Below are positions 13,431 through 24,955 of a DNA stretch of 64,000 bases, piece by piece (position 1 is the first letter of the stretch; each line of letters opens with the position of its first letter). Source of the stretch: Takakia lepidozioides (lineage: Eukaryota > Streptophyta > Takakiopsida > Takakiales > Takakiaceae); assembly GCA_030704615.1 (NCBI GenBank), contig CM060733.1, forward strand, positions 27,096,001 through 27,160,000, in the 5' to 3' direction. A model generated the notes under the pieces. The model was given only the letters and a program-made list of their open reading frames with translations. It did not search any database and was not told where the DNA came from. Position numbers and translations under genes: made by a program.

Positions 13431-16400
13431 CTAACAAGTGCTATCCATGTATGCCACCAGAATATCCCGCACAGTTCCCCGGTCTGGCATCTTGGCGGCT
13501 GCTCCATATATAGGCGCCATACCATCCTCAAATTTGCCTGGATTTTCTCGAACCTGTCAGTCCCAGAGTCGGGTTAGAAATGTGCCACCCTAGAACATTT
13601 GTTTTCTAACCTGCCTACAACATGAAACATCAGGTTACAAGTTCCCCAATCAAAAGATCCAAGAGTACGTGAAGGGGAGGAAGGAGAGAGATGGAGATGC
13701 GTACCAGGTCAACAGCTGCTGCAAGATCATCGAGAAACTCATCAACGAAATCCACATGTTGAAGGGTCACACAGATGTGAATGCTGCCCGATCACCACCC
13801 ACACCTTCCACCATTAGCACTTGTCTACCAGAGACATTACTATCCCAAATGACCAATTTTCTTGCCACTGACAAATCAAACATTCTGATGCCCACCATGG
13901 ACCCAGACGTAAACACACAGATGTTAACACACCTGCTTGGTTTGTGGAGCGCATTGAGACTCCAGCCTTTTGCTGTCATCGCATCATTCACCTTATACAC
14001 ATCCAATTGGAGGGAACCAAATGCAATGACTGTCATGTCAGGCTTCCCAAGCACATGTAGCCCTTCAATCTTCTCGATCCTGCACCCATTCGAAGGACAC
14101 AGAAAATGAAAACTCGTTTGTGTGGACAATAAGTGGTGGCACACTATGTTCTCCTTCAATAGCAAGAGGACACAATGAGTCAATAGTCATCGTTATGATA
14201 TAATCAAAGAGTTGGGCATTCAACCCTAAGACGTGATTCTTTTCGTATGAAAAGGTTGGAAGGATTACCCTGCTTGAATTCTCTTTGACGCATCCATCAA
14301 CTTTCTCACAATCTCCAAGTAACCTGCTCAGTCACAGCCCAGCAGCCCGAAGTCCCATTTTTGGTGGATGAACCAGATCAGATTGAGTAAACATTTCATT
14401 ACCATTCTTCAGCTTCCTACTATGTAATTTTCTATCACTAGGCGAGGATCATGATGATGCAAAACCAAAACTGACCAACAAACAGGCCCCGTGATTTTTG
14501 TGTTTCTCAATGATTGGGTGCAACTCACCATCTTCACCCAGGGACATCATTGCAGCCCAGGCTCCAGCAATTAGTCCCCCTGCTCGGCTCCCAGCCATGG
14601 AGGGCGAGATGTACAGACCCCCTGACCACTCTGTTACTGTTCCATTGAGAAAACGTGACCCAACCCAGAAAATCATAAACTCAGACATCTGTTGGCAACA
14701 GGATAGCCCAGAAACAAGGGTTGAGGCATATGTGCCAACCCAGCTCAAGTAGCACAATTGAGTATCAAGAGTAAATGGTCCTCTGGAATCTGGAAAGATA
14801 TGAGCTGGTACATGATTTCAAGAATCCTCACGGACACACTTTATGCTAAAATGAGAGGAAGAGAAAGTAAATGAGCACAATTTCAAAACTAAATCTGAAA
14901 AAATCTGTTACCATCGTCCCAGGCTTTCAATGGAACACAAGAAAGGACAACACGAGGACCACTGCTCACCGGCAACAAACTGGAACTGAAGTTGTAAATG
15001 ACCCATCGTGCGCAAGCAGCAGCCCCATGCATGGCACATCCCCATCAACTCATCAATACAGCACATTGACAAGAATGCATCAGGACAACATTTATCCATT
15101 ATGTGCAATCATGAATACAAGCAATTACTTTTAATGGAGACCGTGTGGGGATGCGAAAGCATTGACACAAAGAAGAGATGAAAAAAGCAGGTAAAACTCT
15201 ACCTCAGACGTACCCGTGTCAAAACATAGAAAGTCTGCAAAATTGAACAGGAATGACAGATAAAGTTGTACCAAATTATCACACAAAACACATCCCCAAA
15301 AGAAACCCTGCTGTTCCCCTCATCCCTCAAACTGGCTTGCTGCTTATATATCCTCTAGGCTTTGCATTGTGGCCAAGACCAGTTTGGGCAGATGCATCTA
15401 GGTACACGCATACAATCATTGGGATGATTGGAGGGAGATTGGAGGGGAGCAGAATGGATGCCTGTCTTCCCCCACAGCTGGCACCCTAAGGCTTCTCTCT
15501 CGTTTGTCACTTCAATTTGGCTGGCTTCTTCCTGGAAACTGTATAGCTTGACCACATTTCCCTGCCTAGGCTGAGCTCAGTATCCTTCTCTGCTTCTTCA
15601 TCTCGTCTGGGAAGCTTGGCTTGCTAAGGTTGTGGTCGAGGGGATGTGTGTATAAAGGTTGTGCTGGGTGTTGCCCCTTTTCCTCAAAAAGAAGAACCAG
15701 AGAGAAACAAAGAAAGAAACTTCAGAATGTCCAGAGAGGGCCCAGGCAAAGTAGAATCACAAGAAACCTCAAAAATAAACCACACGCCCTAAGAGGAAGT
15801 GCCTCATCCAGGTAAGCTGCCTTCTGGTCCTCAAACCTCAATGCCTCAGCCAAAGAGAGGAACAAACCCTTCGCAGCTCTCGATGACGATAGAGCACAAC
15901 ACTTGTCCCTTTTGGACCAAGGCCATACTTATGTACATCCACTGATATTGAAGTTACTCCTGGCACCTGAAAATCAAAAGCAGGTATTGGGTACCTGCAC
16001 CATCAACATCGCAATGTAAAACCTGCCACAGATTCTTAAACTCAGCACCCACTTCTCTAAGGTTGGCATACATCTCTCAGAAGAAGACACCCTATCACCT
16101 TAAGTGGATCAACGGAAAGCGAGAGAAAGAATGCAGCTATCCAACTGACTTTACTGAAACCAATTAAGTGCATGATCATGCATACCCAAGTTTGCGAGCA
16201 AATGGAAGAACAAAGCCTCCAAGACACAGGTCGACATGCAGACAAATTCCGCACCGCAAAGCCAATGCCCCTAGTTCCTACAATCCTCCCCCACCCTTCA
16301 GTTTCAGCTTTTTCTGCCATCAATATGCATTAGCAGACATTTTATCTTTGCTAGCATTCTGCCTTTCTGCCTCTTGTCCAAAGACTACCTTCCAGAAAAT

Positions 16401-18923
16401 ATGTCTGAGAAAAACAAAAAATGAGCAAAGGTTTCTACTTTCTTACCACAAAACCAGAACTCTCAAGTATTTACACAGTTCACAAGCAACACACAAGTAG
16501 AAGTACCTCAATAGGATCCATCACGCCATGTGGAAAGCCTGGTGAAGAGCCTACAATCTGCAGGCACCACCAATACAGCAACAGGGAGGCCATCAGGATT
16601 CTAGTATGCAGAGTCAGAGTGCACTTTGGCAGAAGCAAACTAAGTCTTCTGAAAAAGACATGTCAAATTATATGACTCCTGATAGGAGACCTGGACAGAC
16701 CATAATGGTGTTTTTGTTGATGAGACGCTTTATGGACTTCACATCTGCACGTAGCTTCACAGTCACAGGAGCACGCCGTAACTTTATTTGAAAGTACTGT
16801 GCTGCCTTGTCATACGCAGAGTGGGCACTTTCCGGAATAATCCTGTGAACATATCAGCGAGCTCATCGTCAGGTTTGTGTAGAGTAGAACATGAAAAACA
16901 GTCAAAGGAGCAATAACCAACGAGGGATAGTCTTTCCCCCTTACCATCCAGGAGAGCTGCAATACATTGACTATCTCGAAGTCACAATCTACAGCAGCTC
17001 AGGAAAGAGCAAGAAGCACGGAACTCACATCTCAGGAGTGGAGATGCCACGAGTGGCTTTCATGAAATCGCGGGTGGACTTGACAGCCATAAGAATACTC
17101 TCTGTGCCACCCGATGTCATATTGCCACAAATCTGCCCTCCAGAGCTTGCGGCTTTGCTGCCCAGCATCGCTGCTGTCATGGCTACCACCTCTGCCTCAA
17201 ACCGAGATATGCTTGGAAACATGTCCGGATGCAGTGGGTTCGTGTGTGAGAAGCTGCACCCTCAGTGACCCAAACAAGCACCTGCAAACCTCAAAATGTG
17301 CCCTGTGGCGCCTTTCTACTGGCAGATGGCAACAGCAGGTGGACACGTACATGGAGTAAGCTTCATTCACCAGCGCAAAGTGGCCTTCAGATTCGTTCCC
17401 TCCAATATAACTGCACAAGAGACTAGAGGTGTTCAATTCTTCCAGTTATGAAATAACAACTTTCAGACAAAACAGTCAGCAAGACTACAAACAGTCAGTA
17501 CAAATTCTGGCCAACTAATCAAGAGCACTCCTGGAGTACATGGTACCACCTTTCTTTTCAACAAGAACATGAACTGCCATAAACAGAGACACAAACCACA
17601 AAGGGCCAATAAACGTAGATGCAGAAAACATAATTATCTACAATCTCAGACCTATTTGATACTCATTCTGCTTGTGTGGAGCAATCTAACAAGGGCACCG
17701 CATGACATATCCACCCAACTTGCTGGTATTGGGCTCAGCTTCCTAGTATGGACTGGTCCTTTCTGATCCACAGCAAGAAGCACAAAGGCGACCTGTATGC
17801 AGGACCAAAGAAAAATCTGAGCGATAAATACCTACACTGCTCCAGAACAGTGACCTTGCCAGTGTTTGTCTCTAGCCTTGACCATCTTCATGCGATCAAG
17901 CACCTGTGTTCCTAGCCCCTGGGCAGGCAGCTCTGATGTCCAACACTCTCGTTCACTTTTTGCACTAGACTGCAGTTTTTCTATCACCTGCCAAACATCA
18001 AACATCACACATCAACATTACCTTCACGCCTATCATTGGTATCACTCACTAATCACTACACCGATGCCTGACATAGGCAAAAAAACAAGTGAAAACAGAC
18101 AAAGCACAGTCGTCCAACATTACATAGGACTGCCCCTTATTCCAAACTGAAAGGACCATGATCTGCATATCATCATCATGATGTACGACATAACCAAAAA
18201 CACTTGCCCCCAGGATGATGCCAGGACAAATATCAAGGGCCTTTGAAATGCATAATAGAAATGTGGCCCACAAATATGCCAGAGGTAAGCCGTGCTATTC
18301 AACCATGTCCATGTGATGAACAGCAAAGGTTTCTCACCTTGTTTTGCTCCTTTTGAATGTAGGCATTGGCACCAGGGACACATCTGGGGTCGAATAACAC
18401 ACTGTTAGACATATCCCACAACAATGTGTTCTCCACAGGAATTCCAATATCAAAAGTGGATGGTGAGAAGCCAAATAATGGAAAAGCATCGGCGTTGGAC
18501 TTTACTTGATTATGTAGAATATTACGCTTACGAGGGAACCCTTCAATCCTGCCAAGTCGGAGTCCACAGAGACGATCAAATTAGGGCGTATAGTGCTACA
18601 ATGGGCAGAAGACAACTGTGACACATTGCACTAGTCTGCGAACTAGTCAACTTTGAGTTTGGAAAAACTCCACATATCACCACTTCACAGCTAAACAGCC
18701 GAGCTGTGTCTCAGGCTACCTAATAACCTCTGAATGAAGCAGCAGATCAGCAAATTTCAATACCGTGCTCATTCAATTTGAAGAACGCTGAACTGAAAAC
18801 TGAGGTTGCAGTAGACAATAGGAGGCAGCCAGCCATGGAGGCGAGAACCAAGCCCAGGGGTTCGTACTGCGCCAGCGCCTCATTCAGTCTTTCCCGTAGC
18901 CCCTGAACACTGTAGTCAGCCAT
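13431..18923 (-). CDS. DPL1: Sphingosine-1-phosphate lyase
   Basis: Sixteen exons: 18764-18923, 18506-18548, 18338-18383, 17836-17987, 17351-17410, 17029-17253, 16701-16842, 16507-16557, 16186-16277, 15868-15994, 14970-14985, 14529-14636, 14269-14323, 13933-14079, 13705-13783, 13431-13553. They make 541 residues, as in plant DPL1. The enzyme is PLP-dependent and cleaves phosphorylated long-chain bases to an aldehyde and phosphoethanolamine, the exit step of sphingolipid metabolism, in the ER membrane. A hydrophobic N-terminal segment (about residues 22-42) fits a membrane anchor. [18 protein letters not shown] and HVDLCLGGF are family motifs; the cofactor lysine is expected at K346 in [19 protein letters not shown] and the end [16 protein letters not shown] also fit. 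Exon 11 is a 16-nt micro-exon, needed to supply the FQFVA segment and keep phase. The start is the first ATG of an exon with a good family fit. Confidence 0.95.
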
Positions 18924-21900
18924 AACTAGTATGGCTTTACTTAGCGCTGAGGTGGTGTGAAGTCCGTGAAATTCCTGTGCCTGGGAATCACCAGGCTATT
19001 CTATTTCACGTGGTTGTCTCTTACGTAGTTGTCAGATACAGTCTCAATTTGACGTGCAAAGCCTCATTCCGAATCCAAATGAAATTCCATTTGGCAGGTA
19101 GATCGAGAGTTGTAGCGCTGACTCAAAACTCAGGAAACAGTTTCGTTTGTTATTCACAGACTGCCCGATGGTTGATTTTCCACAATAGAATATAAAACGT
19201 TGCACCTCAGTAAGCGTCCTCAGATTCCAGCCTAAGAGAGAAACAAGAGATATTCACCCCTGGATCTGATCCTCCTTGTCGATGAAGGAACTATTTGAGG
19301 AGGTTAAATCAGCACCTTCGTGTAATTTGACTGAGGCTTGCCTCCCGAGCAAGCTGAATGGAGAAAGAGCTGAGGAATTAGCAGATGAGAGAGACGAATT
19401 CCCCTGTCATTCACAAATCTACAACATACTCCGCTCCCTTTCTCACAACCAAAATCAAATCCTACTTTGCGCCCTTCCCGAACACCAATTTCGAACTCAA
19501 AATATCCTCTGCTCGCATCGAAATTCGATGCACTCCACCTATGCGAGTGAGGGAGGATTCAGAGCTCCATCGCCATAGCCACTGTCGACGCGCAGGATTA
19601 GGTACATGATTCTATGACCGACCCTCCCCTACGACCACGCAAAACTGTTTCGAACCGTCCGGGTCTCTTCAGACCAACGACCAGCCGTCCGATTGACCTA
19701 GAGTAGCGGCAGAACTCCCCGGGAATAGGGCAGCACGCAAACACAATGTGCCACGTGGGAAACTCACAGTGGTGGAGAAGCCCAGCACGAGTTCTTGGTA
19801 CGACCTGTGAGCGGAACCGCCAAAGATGAGTTAGGTGACGTGGCCAAATTATGTTTTACTCTTTATTTATTTTTCGTCTATTTTCTTTTCTTCTCACCTC
19901 AAACATGGGATCATTTTGGATGAATTGGGTGTTTAGATATGAAGGGGTGAATGAGAAGAGGAAGAGGTGGATAGTTGCAACAAACTGAGAAGTTATAACT
20001 ACTCAGCCCACTAAATGTGGCACATTTTTAGTGACACAAACTGTGTGTTTGGCTATTTGCCAATTTAATCAATCAAATTAGGAAGAATCTTTGGCGTTCA
20101 ACATTTATCCGATGGACCATTAGATGTAGAAGTAAACTTTTTAGATCGGAGCACTTGGAAAAACATTAATTTGGATTTGGAGCAATGAGTCAATCCGACA
20201 CCGAAGCCAATATTTTGGAAATTAAGGCTTGTCGCCTTTGAAATTTGAGCCGCATACAAATAGTTCTAAATATACAGTTGTAATAATAAAAACTCGAGAT
20301 GAGCAGATGAATGGTTCTAGGTGGGATGGACAACAAGAATGAATAGTGGAGGCGGTTTGAACTTCATGTGAACACAGTGGTGCCAACGAGCCTACTTCCA
20401 CTCTCTCTATGTCACACTCTCTCTATCTCTCAACCGATCTATCTCTCACTCTCCTAGATATTTTACTACAAACCTCACCACATGATTATATGCACTAAGT
20501 GTTTGTTGGAGGGATAGATAGAGACAAATTTACACTATAGATGTATTTGTGGGTTGGATAGATAAAAAGAGACGGAGAAAGAGGGGGGCAAAGAAATATA
20601 GTCCAGCTATAGAAAACTTTTGTATGTGACATTAAGAAAAAGGGGTTGGATATCGTCATTGAGTGGTAAGTAACACATAAACAATAATATGTAGAGAGGT
20701 TTAAGTATTGAATCTAGTTGTATTATACATAGAAAAAGATAAAGAACAAACCTCATGCCTAATCTTTTAGGTAGCTTGCTAGAGGCAGTGTGATATAAAG
20801 ATTAATGTAACTTAATCAACTATTGATATGTTTAAAGAGCTTGCTCCTTCTTTTTTCACATGATATAGTAGTAATTGAATCAGCTTAGAGTTTGTGAAGT
20901 GGAAAGGCGGGGCTAGATGAGATCAAAATGCTCCTTATATCTCCAAAGAAAATAATTACAAGCCACTACATTTAAAAAATTGCATGTTCAAAAGATAAAA
21001 GCAGTTACTTGCACACTTGAAGAAGTATATTGGACATGGAAGTCATAACTTGTTCCTTCCTACATTACAATATGATCTCTTAATTGTCCTTTTACCTTCA
21101 TAGAGTTTATAATAACAATGACCATGAAAAAAACAAATGACAAGTTATTTTCAATATGAAAGAAATAAGACGAGAAATAAGCTACTTGGACATGCTTAAA
21201 AGAAGGACCTGACCCAATAGAAGAAACTTTATTGACTAAATATACCATCATGTGTAAAAAATAACTTACTATAATTTATATCTAGACGTCCAATGTTAAC
21301 AGTGTTGGAAGTTTTTACCCACATGACACACATTGAAAATGGGCAGGAGACTTTACTAAGGCATTGATTTGCATCTGATCTCCCTCTAATTAGGCCGCAA
21401 GGATGGGGTCCAAGACCAACCAAATTGTGTGGAAAGGAAGGTGTCCCTCCTTGAACGCCAAGTAAGAGATACTTATATTTATCTAAATAATCATGACATA
21501 AAACAATCAAATGTACAACATAACATACGAAAATGATTCCGTGAAAATTGAAGGTACTATAAATGAAGTACCTCTCAATTATGTTTGATATGAATTTGAA
21601 TGGTTGGAGCATGTCTTACAAATTGGTTGTATTTTATATGATATAGACATACTTAATCAATGTTTGATTTCAAATATTGACTAAGTATGAAAAAAAACAA
21701 AAAACAAAAAACAAAAAACAACTGGATACATTGGTCACACTTCGATATTCTCTCAAAATCTGTGCAACATTGTTGCACTGAAATCTATTGACATTTATCC
21801 AAAATAATGGGGAAGACAAAAAAACAAAAAAATAATAAGCTCTCTAAGGTCATGTTTGACTCCTTCTTTTAGATGGTCTGAGAAACAATCTACCTCTAAG

Positions 21901-22040
21901 TTCATCAATGATTGTTTTGATTAATCATTAAACAATTGACTATGATCATAAGATAAAATATTGTACCCAGATTTCTCACACATGAAAGACGTTGATGGCA
22001 TTGCAGACCCTATTTGATAAAGAGGTCATCAACTTCAATC
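18924..22040. other. Gene-poor AT-rich stretch
   Basis: The first 700 bases are presumably the upstream region of the S1P lyase gene. From about 19850 the composition becomes AT-rich with many small repeats and no coding region longer than about 125 codons. I see no recognisable domain. A short A-run repeat of the form aaaaaac lies near 21690-21720. Confidence 0.45.
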
Positions 22041-22880
22041 ATGGTTGTTGGGGTTGTGCTTCTACTGACAATGTACTGGCCAAGCATAGCAAAGTGTGAA
22101 GACGCCGATTTAATCAATCCCAATTGGGTTGAAGAACCAATCCTAACATTTGGGAACGATACTACAAGCAGTAGCGGAGCTGTTCCACTTATAAATGGGG
22201 ACTTCGAAATGGTAAATTTCACAAACACAAATGCATCTATAACTACGCTTGATGTAACAAATATGACACAGACTACCCCTCTAGTCAATTGGGTGATCGG
22301 GGGTCTTGGTATACAAATATTGAACAGTAATACCTACCAGAAATCCCCGGGTTGGACGGCAGCGGGCAAAACTGCGCCTACAAATAACTTTATGGTTCAC
22401 TTGAACAATCCTGGTACCGTCCTACCCAACAATACACAAGGTTCCATCACAACCACAATGGCTACAAATCCGGGGAGTGGAAAATCATATACTGTCCAGT
22501 GGCAAATGGCTAGAAATCCAGATTCACTGATGAATGCAAATGGAGATATAAGGGTGTCTGCATACGGATCCGATCCTACCAAGGCTCAATATTATGAAAT
22601 ATACCAAACTCACTACAATAATACAGATACAAGAACCTCGATCACTTGGAAGTCCTACAGTATGCTTTATGTGGGAACTGGAGCACTAACAAATATTAGA
22701 CTCGAGAGCTTGTCGGAGAGATATGGACCCATTATTGACAATGTTAGGGTCCTAAGTGGGCCCCATGACCTTAGTGCAGCTCTTCCGCAGCTGAAATTGT
22801 ATCTTTGGCAAGGCATCATGCCTATCGTCACTCTTGTTGCCTTTGGTGTGGGCCACCGGTTACTCCTTTGGTCTCACTGA
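22041..22880 (+). CDS. Secreted DUF642-like cell-wall protein
   Basis: Single-exon gene of 279 residues starting at the ATG at 22041; the frame is open slightly further upstream but without an ATG. Residues 1-19 form a hydrophobic signal peptide ending near AKC. A beta-rich domain follows, with NGDFE at 52-56, many N-glycosylation sequons (NXT/S) and the closing motif YGPIIDNVRV at about 228. This is the layout of the plant DUF642 galactose-binding-like family, which binds cell-wall polysaccharides. A C-terminal hydrophobic stretch (about 259-277) could be a GPI-attachment signal or membrane anchor. DUF642 proteins normally carry two such domains; only one is apparent here, so it may be a divergent or shortened member. 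The family name is inferred from motifs, not from a search. Confidence 0.68.
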   Translation: MVVGVVLLLTMYWPSIAKCEDADLINPNWVEEPILTFGNDTTSSSGAVPLINGDFEMVNFTNTNASITTLDVTNMTQTTPLVNWVIGGLGIQILNSNTYQKSPGWTAAGKTAPTNNFMVHLNNPGTVLPNNTQGSITTTMATNPGSGKSYTVQWQMARNPDSLMNANGDIRVSAYGSDPTKAQYYEIYQTHYNNTDTRTSITWKSYSMLYVGTGALTNIRLESLSERYGPIIDNVRVLSGPHDLSAALPQLKLYLWQGIMPIVTLVAFGVGHRLLLWSH

Positions 22881-23899
22881 ATGGGTTGTCACATATTTGC
22901 TTTGACCGACTTACACACTAATCATGCGTCACTCAATATACGTTGTGAAGTTTTGCAACTATGTCTGGAGTGACCACTCTAGACAAAAAGAGATTTAAGA
23001 CACATGGTCTAAAGCAAACATAAAAGCGTAGATGATCTTGGTAGACATCCTAGGGAAATCATTGGCAAATCGTTTTAAAGTTAATAATCGAGCCATTGTA
23101 AACTTAGTGGCTATGAAATAATCTCATAATTATGGTCATCGTCTTAATCTTATTACCATGGCATAGTGGGCTTGAAACTACAGCAGTAGTTTTGGTAGTT
23201 AAATCAATATACTTTCTTCCCCTCATTCTTTGACTTGGATGTACCTAATTTTTGTAAGATCGCAGTTTATAAAGCTGAGAAGTTTTGAAATATGCATTGT
23301 ATTCCAAGATGGAATTAAACTAGTATAAAGATATCAACTGATGCTTGCACTCCAATTTCAAAGTTACCTATCGAATCCGAAACAAATTAGACAACATCTT
23401 CATAAAATACCGTAAAAAATCACAATAATATTGTTATAATTATTTTTCTTATTCTTACCAATGATTATTCTAATGACTAGAAGGAGAACCCATCTCTCTC
23501 TACTAGAAAGAAAGAAAGAGAAAGCTTCGGCCAAAACCAACATAACCAATTTGATGTGAAAATATCCTTTCAAAAGAAAGGATTACTCCAATGATGTTAT
23601 TTTTGTTGTCCAACTCCAATTAGAGTAATAGACATATACTAAAATATGTCTTCAAAGTTATCCAAGTCGAAGTTATCACTCACTAAATCATTCTAGGGTG
23701 GTTTCTATAGTATCATCTAAAAGATATAAATATCACATGAATTGTACATCATGTAAGACGTGCAACTTCTCCCAACCAAAAACTATTAAAGGTGTAAAAT
23801 AATGCATTCATACGGACGATAGTACATCTCAACCGTCAAATACACAAACAAACCAATAAGATGGAACCAAGCATCAACAAACATGTCATCATTACAAAC
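22881..23899. other. AT-rich flank between the DUF642 gene and the CACTA element
   Basis: No open frame of note and no recognisable domain. It should contain the 3' end of the DUF642-like transcript. Confidence 0.4.
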
Positions 23900-24230
23900 T
23901 CACACTACAACACACCCTATGTAATTTCGACGATTTCGTTTGACGCTGGCATTGACTGTTATCACTTTCGACTGTTCCAACCATTTTGCAGTCAAAATTT
24001 ATTTTAAAATATTTGAGGTGGTAGACAACCGCGAAATTTTTTTGACTGTAGTGAGAGACTTTGACTACCTAAAAATAAGCTGACTGAGACAACCAATTAA
24101 GAAATGGCACGTGTAATCACAATATATAAATTATATAGCAATATATATGTGGATAATAAGAAGTTAAAAAAATAACTATTTTTTCACTGACCCAGCACAT
24201 TAATAGTAAACTAATCGCGTGCTGGTTAAC

Positions 24231-24480
24231 GTTAGTGAAACAAAACAACTGAATTATATGAACGAATGATAAACAAACGCCTTGCTGGCAGCTATTGGAT
24301 GAACGTATGAAAGGTTAGTGAAACAAAACAACTGAATTACCTGAACGAGTGATAAACAAACGCCTTGCTAGCAGCTATTGGATGAACATATGAAATATAA
24401 TTTTTGTGCACTGGATGAACGTATGATAAAGAAAACGCCTTGCTGGCAACTATTGTATGAACGTATGAATGGATGATAAT
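24231..24480. repeat. 83-bp tandem repeat, about 2.7 copies
   Basis: Units start at 24231 and 24314 with gttagtgaaacaaaacaact, and a degraded third copy lies at about 24411-24475 (cgccttgctggcaactattg). They sit just inside the left end of the candidate CACTA element, where subterminal repeats that bind transposase normally lie. Confidence 0.85.
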
Positions 24481-24837
24481 GCACTTGGCTCGAGTTTAGG
24501 GTTGCTAGGTCGCAGTGTGCAGCCTGGCTGGGACTTGGTGTTTTTTTGGGGTCGGCGTGGTTCGAGAGCTCCGCAGGCTTAGGGACTTAGCGTTTGTTTG
24601 TCTTTGTGCCACCATCTGTGTTTTCTTAAGGTTCGCGAACCAGGATAAGCGGTTTCTAAAATACTAGTATCTTGTTGTGTGCACATGAGAGAGCGGGTGG
24701 GCGGGGGAGGAGAGAATAGAGAGAGAGAAGTGCCGCGCAGCGAGTGTACTGTTTGTGGGATCGACCTGTATGTTTGCTCTTGTTGTGTCGGCCATTGTCA
24801 CGACGTGTGCTATATGGGAGCTTTAGAGCGGAGACAG

Positions 24838-24955
24838 CAGGGAGTGTTCAGCAGTATGGCTGAACGAGATGTGGTATCGTGGAGTGCGATGATTGCAGGA
24901 TATGCACAGCAAGGGCGCGGAATGGAGGCTTTGCAGACATATGAGCACCTTCTTC
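24838..24955 (+). pseudogene. PPR fragment A
   Basis: One PPR unit of the PLS type, with the typical string ERDVVSWSAMIAGYAQQG followed by a residue run ending in TYEHLL. It is joined to unrelated sequence on both sides and then meets the first copy of the GCACCTTCTTC repeat (24948). It is a captured fragment, not a gene. PLS-type PPR proteins act in organelle RNA processing and editing, but this piece is far too short for function. Confidence 0.75.

Noticed and set aside
17540-17573. Possible 34-nt exon in S1P lyase encoding [10 protein letters not shown]
   Set aside because: Its phase does not fit the upstream exon, while 17836 joins 17410 directly to give the conserved CSGAVYIGG.
23903-24052. 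A 150-bp mini-CACTA ending at GACTGTAGTG
   Set aside because: The flanking triplets differ (TCA and AGA), whereas the more distant end at 30327 has a matching TCA.
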